A stretch of 64,000 bases of DNA from the NCBI GenBank assembly GCA_021787735.1, contig JAJYLL010000009.1, forward strand, positions 1 to 64,000, given 5' to 3'. Within the stretch, counting starts at the first letter, position 1, and the number at the start of each line of letters is the position of its first letter. The notes beneath the pieces are model-generated. The model was not told the DNA's origin. It did no database searches and saw only the letters and a program-made list of their open reading frames with translations. The position numbers and the translations under genes were made by a program. This stretch comes from Acidobacteriota bacterium. GTDB taxonomy: Bacteria; Acidobacteriota; Terriglobia; UBA7540. Shown here in pieces: positions 1 through 7,603 of the stretch.

Positions 1-111
1 GATCTCTCCCTTCGCGACCTCAAGGCTGATGCGGTTAACAGCCACAAATGAGTTGAACCGCCGTTCAAGGTCTTTTACAACCACGGCCTTGCCTGTTTCG
101 CCGGAATTCAT
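1..111 (-). CDS. ABC transporter ATP-binding protein, N-terminal fragment (cut by window edge)
   Basis: The minus strand opens with an ATG at 111 and reads MNSGETGKAVVVKDLERRF, followed by FVAVNRISLEVAKGEI. This is the usual first strand of an ABC ATPase just before its Walker A loop, and the rest lies outside the window. The start overlaps the stop of the preceding ATPase gene as ATGA, so the two are translationally coupled. In E. coli, YbhF carries two ATPase halves in one chain. Here the halves appear to be separate genes, and permease genes would be expected further left. Only about 37 residues are visible, so the family call rests on that segment and on context. Confidence 0.75.
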   Translation of the reverse strand, partial: MNSGETGKAVVVKDLERRFNSFVAVNRISLEVAKGEI

Positions 112-1037
112 TCTGCTACTTCCTTCCTGGCCAGCACGGAAACGAAAATGTCTTCAAGCGTGGGTTCGATGGGCCGAAGCTCCGACACTTTCAGTCCGGC
201 GGCATCGAGAATCTGTTCAACCTGCCGCCGTGTCGATTCTGGGTCGTCTGTGACTATGTGGACCCGGTCGCCGAACAATCCCACAGACGGTTCGCCCAGC
301 TTTTCGTGAAGGACCGCTGTGGCACGGCGCGGTTCCGAGACACGGATTTCCAGGATGCTGCCCCGCATGAGCTTCTTCACTTCATGCGGAGCCCCGACAG
401 CAAGAAGCTCGCCGTGATGCATCAGAGCAATGCGGTTGGCGCGCTCAGCTTCATCAAGGTAAGCAGTGGAGACAAAGATCGTGACCCGCTCACGCAGCAG
501 GTGATAGAGAATCCGCCAGAAATCTCGGCGCGAAGACGGATCGACACCGTTCGTGGGCTCGTCAAGGAAGAGCACCTTGGGGGTGTGGATCAGCGCGCAG
601 GCCAGGCCCAACTTCTGCTTCATTCCGCCGGAGAGATTTCCCGCCAGTCGCTTCTTGAAAGGCGTCAGGTTGCCGAAGGCCAACAACTGTTCAATTTTCT
701 GCTCGCGGCCTCGGAGCGGAACGCCGTAGATATCAGCGTAGAAGTGGATATTCTCCGCAACCGTCAGGTCCGAATAGAGTCCGAACCGCTGGCTCATGTA
801 ACCAATGGCGCTGCTTACCGCTTTAGCCTCCCGAACCGTGTGATGCCCGGTCACCCAGGCGTTGCCGGAGGTGGGATCCATAATCGCGGCCAGCAGGCGC
901 ATCGTGGTGGTTTTGCCGGCGCCATCCGGGCCAACCAGTCCGAAGATTTCTCCCTCTTCAACGCTGAGCGTCAGACCGTTCACGGCTGTCAATTCGCCGA
1001 AAGTCTTTGTCAGGTTTTCCGTCCGGATAGCTTCCAT
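108..1037 (-). CDS. ABC transporter ATP-binding protein (YbhF N-half-like drug/efflux ATPase)
   Basis: This 309-residue nucleotide-binding subunit should power a drug- or lipid-efflux ABC exporter at the inner membrane. Visible motifs are Walker A GPDGAGKTT near residue 36, the signature LSGGMKQ, and Walker B VLFLDEPTNGVDP. The H-loop position reads STAYLDEAE, so the usual His is replaced by Ala. That fits one degenerate half of an asymmetric ATPase pair. Its start shares one base with the HlyD stop (TAATG) and its stop overlaps the next ATPase (ATGA), so it is the middle of a tight operon tetR-hlyD-ATPase-ATPase. Family membership is clear; the substrate is not shown. Confidence 0.9.
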   Translation of the reverse strand: MEAIRTENLTKTFGELTAVNGLTLSVEEGEIFGLVGPDGAGKTTTMRLLAAIMDPTSGNAWVTGHHTVREAKAVSSAIGYMSQRFGLYSDLTVAENIHFYADIYGVPLRGREQKIEQLLAFGNLTPFKKRLAGNLSGGMKQKLGLACALIHTPKVLFLDEPTNGVDPSSRRDFWRILYHLLRERVTIFVSTAYLDEAERANRIALMHHGELLAVGAPHEVKKLMRGSILEIRVSEPRRATAVLHEKLGEPSVGLFGDRVHIVTDDPESTRRQVEQILDAAGLKVSELRPIEPTLEDIFVSVLARKEVAE

Positions 1038-2227
1038 TAAATTCCCCGAGTCAGTATTTCCGCGTCCGCCGGCATGCCGGGCTTCAGCTCCATGTCAGGG
1101 TTCCTGATATCGATCTTGATGCGGTAGACCAGCTTCACTCGCACTTTTTCCGTCTGGACACTCTTGGGAGTGAACTCGGCCTGTGAGGAGATGAAAGAGA
1201 CTCGGCCGTCATACACCTTGCCGGGATAGGTGTCTGTAGTGACCCGGACGCGCTGGCCGAGCTTTACTCGGCCCAGATCCGTTTCATCCACGTAGGCGCG
1301 CAGCCAAACGTTTACAAGATCGCCTACCGTCACAATGGCCGTTCCGGCGGATACATATTCCCCCGGCTCGATGCTCTTGGAGAGTACGAAACCTGACATC
1401 GGTGAACGGAGTGTGGCATAACCGAGTCGTGTTTTCGCAAGCGCCAGCGACTCCCGCGCCTGGTCGAGGCGTGCCCGAGCCTGTTCAATGCCTTCACGAC
1501 GAGGTCCGATTTTCACCAGTGTGTACTGCTGTTCAGCCCGAACGTAAGCGTCGCGTGCCTGCGCAATCTCTTCCTTGCGCGGACCTTCTTTCAGCAGGTC
1601 CAATTGTTCTTTTGCCTGGCGCTGTCGCGCGTTGGCCATCCGGGAAGCTGTGCGCGCGGCCTCGTATTGCTGGGTCGAAACCAGCTGTTTTTTGTAAAGT
1701 CCGCGGTAACGGTCCAAATCGTCTGCCAGGCGTTTGGCGTCCGCATAGGCGCTTTGATACGCTGCTTCAGCCGAAGCAATTTCCTGCGGGCGCGACCCAT
1801 TCTCCAACTCCTGCAGGCGCGCCCTGGCTTGACTTGCAGCTGCCTGTGCCTCTGCGATCTCTTCAGGACGCGAACCTGTTTCAAGCTCTGCGAGCGCAGC
1901 CCGCGCCGCATCAACCTCCGCTTTGTTGCGGCTCGCTTCCTGCATGAGTTCCTTGCTGTCGAGCAGCGCCACGGTTTGGCCATCTTCCACTGTCTGGCCT
2001 TCGTCCACCAGTCGTGCTTCAACGCGCCCGGGAATTTTGAAGCTCAACTCAGCGTCGGTCACTTCAATGTTCCCGGAAACACGAATTGACTGGTTCTTGT
2101 CATTGGACCTGGCTCTGACCCACGCGAAAGCCAAGATGCCCGCCAGCGCGACCGCCGCAAGGATGGCCAACTTTTTCCGGCTGCGTCGAAGCCCTGCGGC
2201 TCTCTGTTTGATCGTCTCAATCGCCAT
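1037..2227 (-). CDS. HlyD/YbhG-type membrane-fusion (periplasmic adaptor) protein
   Basis: This 396-residue adaptor should link the inner-membrane ABC exporter to an outer-membrane channel. A single membrane anchor lies at about residues 18-37, followed by a biotinyl-lipoyl-like strand pair (IPGRVEARLVDEG), a long alpha-helical hairpin at about 85-265, and a beta-barrel region with GEYVSAGTAIVTVGDL. The hairpin carries four copies of a short G[S/P]R-x-[E/Q]EI-type motif, discussed in the findings. The start is supported by GGAGG about seven bases upstream. A perfect palindrome sits immediately before that site, so TetR binding there could block transcription or ribosome access. Family and role are secure; the exported compound is unknown. 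Confidence 0.92.
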   Translation of the reverse strand: MAIETIKQRAAGLRRSRKKLAILAAVALAGILAFAWVRARSNDKNQSIRVSGNIEVTDAELSFKIPGRVEARLVDEGQTVEDGQTVALLDSKELMQEASRNKAEVDAARAALAELETGSRPEEIAEAQAAASQARARLQELENGSRPQEIASAEAAYQSAYADAKRLADDLDRYRGLYKKQLVSTQQYEAARTASRMANARQRQAKEQLDLLKEGPRKEEIAQARDAYVRAEQQYTLVKIGPRREGIEQARARLDQARESLALAKTRLGYATLRSPMSGFVLSKSIEPGEYVSAGTAIVTVGDLVNVWLRAYVDETDLGRVKLGQRVRVTTDTYPGKVYDGRVSFISSQAEFTPKSVQTEKVRVKLVYRIKIDIRNPDMELKPGMPADAEILTRGI

Positions 2228-2242
2228 TCGACTTCCTCCATA

Positions 2243-2258
2243 GTGAACATATGTTCAC
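2243..2258. promoter_or_regulatory. TetR operator between tetR and the HlyD gene
   Basis: GTGAACATATGTTCAC is a perfect 16-base palindrome located just upstream of the HlyD ribosome binding site. It shares the GTGAA-N6-TTCAC pattern with a second palindrome upstream of tetR, which is the arrangement expected for a repressor that controls itself and its efflux operon. That TetR binds here is inferred. Confidence 0.75.
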
Positions 2259-2274
2259 ATAGCCTGCAAAAAAA

Positions 2275-2874
2275 TCACCTGGCCCGGATGCCGTCACGGA
2301 AAAGCTCCCACGATTTCTGTGCCTGGCGGGTAACGTCAAACTCTTCGTCGCTAACGTGCCACAAGATCACGGAGGCAGGAATCATTCCCCAGAACATGAC
2401 CGCCAGGGACTTGGCATCAAAGTCGCCGCGGATCTCACCGCGCTCCTGGCCTTCACGGATGATCTCTTCAATACCCTGCAGGACACTCGTAAGCACTTCG
2501 TAGGCCTGCCGCTTTACTTCAGGATGTTCGGTTGCCATCCCTTCTGAAAAGACAATCCGGGGCATCGCCTCTAATTCTCGAATCATTCTGATGATCCATC
2601 CGAGAAGGAGTTCCAGCCGGCTCAGGGAATTGGGAGTTACGCTTTGAACCTCCCGCATGCTTTCTTTAGCCCTTTTCGCGACTAGTCGAATAGCCGCCTG
2701 CACAATCGCCTGCTTACTCCTGAAATGGCGGTAGAGCGCGGAGGGCGCCAGGCCCACGCGGCGGGCCAAGGCTGCCATACTCAGCCGGCGGACGCCATGA
2801 GCCGCAATCAAACTCAAGGCTGCTTCGACGATCTGGTCTTTTCGCAGTTCTGTATCAAGCTTTTCCAGAGCCAT
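2275..2874 (-). CDS. TetR/AcrR family transcriptional regulator
   Basis: This is a 199-residue regulator with an N-terminal helix-turn-helix at about residues 30-58 (SMAALARRVGLAPSALYRHF) and a divergent alpha-helical ligand domain. I chose the ATG at 2874 over the longer ORF start because GGAG lies six bases upstream, and the longer start falls inside the operator. It is transcribed in the same direction as the HlyD/ABC genes, 47 bases ahead of them. It is probably a local repressor of that efflux operon that responds to an exported compound. The CecR-YbhGFSR locus of enterobacteria has the same gene content, which supports the role by analogy only. Confidence 0.92.
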   Translation of the reverse strand: MALEKLDTELRKDQIVEAALSLIAAHGVRRLSMAALARRVGLAPSALYRHFRSKQAIVQAAIRLVAKRAKESMREVQSVTPNSLSRLELLLGWIIRMIRELEAMPRIVFSEGMATEHPEVKRQAYEVLTSVLQGIEEIIREGQERGEIRGDFDAKSLAVMFWGMIPASVILWHVSDEEFDVTRQAQKSWELFRDGIRAR

Positions 2875-2883
2875 TATGTCTCC

Positions 2884-2903
2884 ATGTGAACGTATATTCA
2901 CAT
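2884..2903. promoter_or_regulatory. TetR autoregulatory operator
   Basis: ATGTGAACGTATATTCACAT has perfect seven-base arms around a six-base centre and keeps GTGAA-N6-TTCAC at the same spacing as the site at 2243. It begins at the edge of the predicted -10 box and covers the likely transcription start and leader of tetR, so binding should shut off tetR. Confidence 0.75.
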
Positions 2904-2930
2904 CATACGGCTCTCATTGGCACCGGTCAA
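2902..2930 (-). promoter_or_regulatory. sigma70-type promoter of tetR
   Basis: On the minus strand TTGACC is followed by exactly 17 bases and TATGAT. The match to consensus is 5/6 in both boxes, and the promoter lies about 30 bases before the tetR start and directly against the operator palindrome. It is the best promoter candidate in this part of the window. Confidence 0.7.
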
Positions 2931-3295
2931 GGAAAAGCTGTGCCGTGCGAACATCGTGGTCCACCAGGCGGCATTTACGTAAATCCGAAAGCATTTCGGT
3001 CCTATCCGTAAATAATTGTTGAAGTCAGGCGCAAGTTAAGGCAAGCTTATGCGCCTAGGCGTCACAGAGCGAATTTTCTGAAGTTTCAGGCAAGGAATAT
3101 CTGAGCAAATTGTAACGGGAATTGGGACTTGGCCCGGAGGCTTGAAGTGAACAAGAACGGTGTCAGCTGGGACTCCACCAATTACCAGAGTTACAATCAG
3201 TGATTTCAGTATAACGGGCGCCGCCAGAACTTCAAATGCGAACGAACCCGGGATCAGAGGGTCTAAGGCTCTATGGACCTGATAGGAGGACAGGA
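2931..3295. other. Intergenic region between tetR and the acyltransferase gene
   Basis: No coding sequence is convincing here. The stretch contains a 12-base palindrome ATTTACGTAAAT at 2973-2984, followed directly by a perfect 6-3-6 hairpin (CCGAAA-GCA-TTTCGG, 2985-2999) and another TCCGTAAAT a little further on. No U-run follows, so it is not an obvious terminator. It may hold operator sites for the downstream gene. Confidence 0.4.
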
Positions 3296-4408
3296 ATGGA
3301 CAAGAAATCGAACCAGCTTCCGGCTATTGAGGGCCGGGTAGAATCAGTCGATTTCTTTCGCGGTTTCACGATGTTCATGCTGATCGGAGAATCAACGGGG
3401 CTCTATGAACTGCTGCGGAGCCCGGCGCTTCACGGGACGCTGCTGGGGGCTATTGGCTTGCAGTTGGATCATCACCCCTGGAATGGCCTCCACTGCTGGG
3501 ATCTGGTCCAGCCCTTCTTCATGTTTATCGTTGGAGTGGCCATGCCGTTTTCCATCGGTAAACGATGGGCACGCGGAGACAGTTGGCGACTGACGTTTCG
3601 TCACGTCCTCAAGCGGTCCGGCCTGTTGCTGTTCTTCGGCTGGGCGCTATACTGCATCGGCCCCGGCCACATCACTTTTCAGCTTTGGAATGTCCTGGCG
3701 CAACTCTCCTTCACCTACCTGGTGGCTTTCCTGATGATGCGGAAGTCGACCAAGGCGCAAATTGGTTTCACTTTTCTACTGCTCATCGTTACGGAAGCGT
3801 TGTACCGGACTTGGCCGGTTCCGGGCTTCAATCAGCCCTTTGTGCCGGACCACAACTTTGGGTCCTGGGTGGATCTGGCCATTATGCCGCATCTCTCCTC
3901 CGGGCACTGGGTTGCGTTCAACGCCGTGCCGACCACGGCGCACACCATGTGGGGAGTGCTTGCCGGGAATGTGTTGAAGAGCAGTCGTGATTCCTGGAGC
4001 AAGATCAAGACGCTGGCCATACCCGGAATCATCGGTGTTATCGTCGGGTTCTCTTTGAACCCCATTGATCCCATCATCAAGCGGATCTGCACCGCCTCAT
4101 TTGTGATTGTCAGCGGCGGTTTCTGCCTGCTGGCCCTGGCCTTCTGCTATTGGATGATCGATGTTAAAGGTTGGAAGAGGTGGGCGATCTTTTTCAACAT
4201 CGTGGGGATGAACTCAATTTTTATTTACCTCTTGACGAACAGTTACGGAGCGGACTGGTTCCACAAGATTGCCCAGCCGTTCACCATGGCGGCGTTTTCA
4301 TGGGCCGGCCAGCTCACGGGGGAGATTGCAACCAGCATCGCTGTCTGGGGAATGCTGTGGTATGTTTGCTACTGGCTCTACCAGAAGCGTATCTTTTTCA
4401 AGATCTGA
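3296..4408 (+). CDS. Polytopic acyltransferase, HGSNAT/NagX-like (DUF5009)
   Basis: This is a 370-residue membrane protein with about ten hydrophobic segments. The N-terminal FFRGFTMFMLIGE and the following HHPWNGLHCWDLVQPFFMF are characteristic of the heparan-alpha-glucosaminide N-acetyltransferase/NagX-like family, which moves acetyl groups across the membrane onto amino sugars. I chose the ATG at 3296 because GGAGGA precedes it at proper spacing; the longer ORF start lacks this. It stands alone between the tetR block and a group of amino-sugar-related genes (PIG-L and SelA-like), so acetyl-amino-sugar metabolism is plausible but not demonstrated. Confidence 0.85.
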   Translation: MDKKSNQLPAIEGRVESVDFFRGFTMFMLIGESTGLYELLRSPALHGTLLGAIGLQLDHHPWNGLHCWDLVQPFFMFIVGVAMPFSIGKRWARGDSWRLTFRHVLKRSGLLLFFGWALYCIGPGHITFQLWNVLAQLSFTYLVAFLMMRKSTKAQIGFTFLLLIVTEALYRTWPVPGFNQPFVPDHNFGSWVDLAIMPHLSSGHWVAFNAVPTTAHTMWGVLAGNVLKSSRDSWSKIKTLAIPGIIGVIVGFSLNPIDPIIKRICTASFVIVSGGFCLLALAFCYWMIDVKGWKRWAIFFNIVGMNSIFIYLLTNSYGADWFHKIAQPFTMAAFSWAGQLTGEIATSIAVWGMLWYVCYWLYQKRIFFKI

Positions 4409-4559
4409 AGCCGGGAAAACGCCGGCGGCCGCATCTAGATTGCAGGACTTGTTATCAGCGTGACGCCGGCGTTGCAGGCAGGCTTATTGTGACCGGTTAG
4501 CGAATCCCGTGGCCGTACCCCGTGTCTGTAACCCGGAGGAGAAGATCCGACTGAAATGA

Positions 4560-4799
4560 CCGGTCCATTCAAACAATTCCCAAAGCATGGAAGTTCCGCC
4601 GGTGGTCGCGAATGGCGTCATATTTGTTGCCAGCGGCAATGAGGCTGTTGCGCTCGACGCGCGCAATGGCGCGCCGCTGTGGCACTTCACCACGGGACAG
4701 AACATCCATGCCTCTCCGATGAGATATGCCGTGGACGGAGTACAGCACATCGCGATCGCCGCGGGAAGCGACATCTTCAGTTTCGCGCTGCCGCATTGA
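4560..4799 (+). pseudogene. C-terminal remnant of a PQQ-dependent (quinoprotein) dehydrogenase
   Basis: The open frame encodes VPPVVANGVIFVASG, then ALDARNGAPLWHF, and ends YAVDGVQHIAIAAGSD-IFSFALPH. These are the last beta-propeller blades and the usual C-terminus of quinoprotein alcohol/glucose dehydrogenases. The frame is closed upstream by TGA at 4557, and no other part of the roughly 550-600 residue protein is present. An ATG at 4587 exists but lacks a ribosome site. I interpret it as a decayed fragment left by deletion. Confidence 0.7.
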
Positions 4800-4823
4800 C
4801 GCGGCCCCGATTTGAGACGATGA

Positions 4824-5702
4824 TCAGATCGTTGACTGGCCTGTGATGGCTGGGGATGAAAGAGACTCGGTCCGGCGGGCGCCGTAATCGGGCGGGAGCA
4901 TCAGTGCCACAGCGTACTTGAAGCGGCTGCTGTCTTTCTGTCCGATTCTTGCCAGGCTGCCACGGGCCACTGCCAGGCTCTGATAGTAGTCGTCGTAGTG
5001 AAAGCCCGTCTCGCCTCGCCACATGGGGAAAGCCGAGCAGGCCCTGACCCAGCGCTCAAAAACGTCACTCACGTCCAGATAGATGGCCTGCCGGAAACCC
5101 TCCGCATCCTCCCAGTTTTCAGCGAACACAAGTTTGCTGACAGAATGGGCCTGAAGCTTTCGCTTGATGCCGGGAAGCCCGGCGTAGAAGATCGCGTCGT
5201 TGACGATGTTGTAGCAGGCTCGATGGTCTTTGTGGAAACTGCCTTTCCAGTGCGTGACGATAATTTCTGGCCGATGCTGCCGTATTGCGTCACACACAGC
5301 GAAGCGGGCTTCCTCGTTGTCGGGCACCTCGCCATCGGGATAAGAAAGATAAGCAGGTTCGGCTCCCAGAATCCTGGCCGCCTTGTCAGTCGCTGCAACC
5401 TGCATCGCCCCGTATTCCGCTGGAGAAATTGACGGATTGCCCCGCTCGCCGTGAGTGAGATTGAGAAATATCCCTTTTCCGCCGGCATTTATTTGGCGTG
5501 CCACCGCCGCGCCCATAGTAAACAAGGCATCTCCCGGATGAGCAGCAATGGCCATCACCGTGCCGGATGCGGAGCTCTCGCCCCTGTCTGCCGAACCTCT
5601 CGCAACAGCCTCGGCAGGCCGGGCGTTGCCTGCGCCCATCGAGAACGCAGCCGCACCCATTCCCAGTTCTTTCAAGATGTCACGGCGTGAATGATGCTTC
5701 AT
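4824..5702 (-). CDS. Tat-exported PIG-L (LmbE-like) family protein with altered metal motif
   Basis: This 292-residue protein starts with a twin-arginine-type leader (HSRRDILKELG) and an Ala-rich stretch, so it probably leaves the cytoplasm folded. The PIG-L fold is shown by AIAAHPGDALF at about 52-61 and GSFHKDHRACYN at about 155-166. In zinc deacetylases such as MshB the first motif is HPDD, where the first Asp is the general base and the second binds zinc. Here the first is Gly and the second is kept, so deacetylation may be lost or altered. The next gene on the same strand is the SelA-like protein 37 bases upstream, so the two probably form an operon. Confidence 0.85.
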   Translation of the reverse strand: MKHHSRRDILKELGMGAAAFSMGAGNARPAEAVARGSADRGESSASGTVMAIAAHPGDALFTMGAAVARQINAGGKGIFLNLTHGERGNPSISPAEYGAMQVAATDKAARILGAEPAYLSYPDGEVPDNEEARFAVCDAIRQHRPEIIVTHWKGSFHKDHRACYNIVNDAIFYAGLPGIKRKLQAHSVSKLVFAENWEDAEGFRQAIYLDVSDVFERWVRACSAFPMWRGETGFHYDDYYQSLAVARGSLARIGQKDSSRFKYAVALMLPPDYGARRTESLSSPAITGQSTI

Positions 5703-5739
5703 GCGATTTCACTTTCCGGCGTTACCGCTGCCACGTTGA

Positions 5740-7020
5740 TCAGGCTACGCCAGCTTTGGAGAGGACTTCGTGTAGCCGTCTGGCAACAATCGAATCCTCG
5801 CCGGGCTGCATCATCCAGACGCCCACCACAATTCCATTCGGGCCCGGCACTACGCCTTTCATCAGGCCTCCGTTCTCGCTGCCCGTGGCGGGATTCAGCG
5901 CGATGCTTGGCGTTCCCTGGAGCAATTCGGCCTGCACATCCTTGGCTGAAATCTTCAGCCGTGTCATATCATAAGTGATCAGCAGATGCGGGACATTGTT
6001 GGCGACCGGGGGAACAAAGATCTGGGCCTTGACCGATGGAATTTTTTCCACCGCAGCCGCAATCAATTCAGCGCGCTTCTGGAACTCTCCCCGCATTTCG
6101 GTTTCACCCTGATCGAGGAACCAATCTACGGCGGCCACCAAGCCGATGATCTGCTCCTTCGAAACCTTCATGCCGCGTCCGACTGTGTCGCTGTAAGGGT
6201 TGTTGTTCATCGCCGCTGCTTCCACCAGATCTTTTCTTCCCAACAGCAGGCCGCTGTTTTGCGGGCCGCGCAATCCTTTGCCACCCGAAAACTGCACCAG
6301 GTCGAAGCCCATTTGCGTGTACTCCCACAAGCGCGACTTGGGAGGTACGTCGGCCGCCGCGTCATTTGAAGCGGGCACGCCGTGCTTGTGCGCAATGCCG
6401 ACCCAGTCTTCACGGCTGATTTGTCCGCCCTGCGCGGCGTTAAAGAAGTGCGCCATGGCGGTTCGTGGATTGAAAGCGCGGTCATAGTCTTCCAGCGTTT
6501 CAACCTCCACCATCTTGACACCGCAGCAACGAATGGCATGGTCGTATTCGTAACGATGCGCTTTTTGGATCAGGACTTCATTGGGCAAATCGCACATGTC
6601 GCTGGGCACATTGACTATTGCCCGCTGTCTGCCCCGCGTGATGCAGGCCGCCGTAGACAACGTCATCGCCGAGGCTGCCCCATCGCTCACCAGCGCCGCT
6701 TCGCAGTGCAATTTCTTAGCCAGGTATTCACCAGCGGCCTTTTGCAGGTCAATCAGATTGACCGGCGACAGCGCCGCCCGGTTCACATCTGCCCGCACCT
6801 CCGGCGGCATAATCGAGGCAGTCAGATAGGTGTAGGTTCCGGCTGCGTTGATGAACGGCCTTAGATTCAGCTTCGAGTAGTAATCATCTCCCTCATTCAT
6901 TTCGTGTTCCTGTGGTCTTGTGTCTCCTTCAGAGGCCCCCAAAGGCAGCATTGTGGATGCAGCAATCACGCTGCCTCCGCGTGAGAAAAACTTTCGTCGA
7001 GACAGAAAGTCGTTGGACAT
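5740..7020 (-). CDS. Tat-exported SelA/DgaE-like PLP-dependent protein
   Basis: This is a 426-residue fold-type I PLP enzyme related to selenocysteine synthase SelA and D-glucosaminate-6-phosphate ammonia-lyase DgaE. FINAAGTYTYL and SDGAASAM form the cofactor pocket, PASNDAAAD supplies the ring-binding Asp, and QFSGGKGLRGPQ contains the probable Schiff-base Lys (about residue 248). The N-terminus LSRRKFFSRGGS is a Tat-type leader, unusual for a PLP enzyme. The ATG at 7020 is preceded by GAGAGG at good spacing. SelA itself is cytoplasmic, so selenocysteine synthesis is unlikely. An amino-sugar-acid or amino-acid lyase or racemase outside the cytoplasm is the better guess. Confidence 0.85.
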   Translation of the reverse strand: MSNDFLSRRKFFSRGGSVIAASTMLPLGASEGDTRPQEHEMNEGDDYYSKLNLRPFINAAGTYTYLTASIMPPEVRADVNRAALSPVNLIDLQKAAGEYLAKKLHCEAALVSDGAASAMTLSTAACITRGRQRAIVNVPSDMCDLPNEVLIQKAHRYEYDHAIRCCGVKMVEVETLEDYDRAFNPRTAMAHFFNAAQGGQISREDWVGIAHKHGVPASNDAAADVPPKSRLWEYTQMGFDLVQFSGGKGLRGPQNSGLLLGRKDLVEAAAMNNNPYSDTVGRGMKVSKEQIIGLVAAVDWFLDQGETEMRGEFQKRAELIAAAVEKIPSVKAQIFVPPVANNVPHLLITYDMTRLKISAKDVQAELLQGTPSIALNPATGSENGGLMKGVVPGPNGIVVGVWMMQPGEDSIVARRLHEVLSKAGVA

Positions 7021-7603
7021 CAGTTTGCCTCTCGTATCGGATTCCATCGGTCAGGTTCGGCTGAAAGACCTTGCATAACCTTCTTACAACCGTTTTGCTT
7101 GATCGCGTTCAAAGCAAGAAACAGATCAGAAGGGACGCAGGAGAACGGGTTGGAAGGGCGCCTTCGGCCCTCCTTCCGTGCTTAAAAAACCACTGAAGCC
7201 GCCAATTGAGACCTCTGACTTTACGCACGAGAAGCCTCTGGGCAAAACCCCAAGCCGGACGTCCATCGCCGCAAAGTCGCCCTGGAATCATTCAGCATCT
7301 TTCGTCTGGCTGTCCTGAACTACGCTTAACTTACTCTGCTGCTTGGGGCAGGTCAAGTGATTATCCGGCCTGTTTTTAGCCGGAATGCTTCTGGCCCAAG
7401 CTTGCTTAATTCTCTAAACCGGCAACAGGGGTTGATGCGTAAGGAAACGCTGATCAGCGGCCCTTGTAGCAGCATTTTTCAGTGCGCAGTTTCTCAAAAC
7501 GCGTAGTATTGTTGCACAGTCCTGGAATTGCTATCGGAATGGAACTTCCCTGTTCTGCGAGGTTTGAGTAGGCAGACATCTAAACATTTCAACAGGAGAC
7601 ACC
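7021..7603. other. Divergent intergenic region between SelA-like and PIG-L genes
   Basis: About 580 bases separate two divergently read Tat-leader genes. There is a GC-rich imperfect hairpin (GGAAGG at 7152 pairing with CCTTCC at 7172) but no U-tract beside it on either strand. No coding frame is convincing. It probably holds both promoters, which I could not place with confidence. Confidence 0.4.

Noticed and set aside
258-1040. Long plus-strand ORF of 260 codons
   Set aside because: It is the antisense shadow of the ABC ATPase gene, which carries complete Walker and signature motifs on the minus strand.
7144-7182. GC-rich hairpin as a terminator of the SelA-like or PIG-L gene
   Set aside because: It has no U-tract on either strand and lies upstream of both divergent genes.
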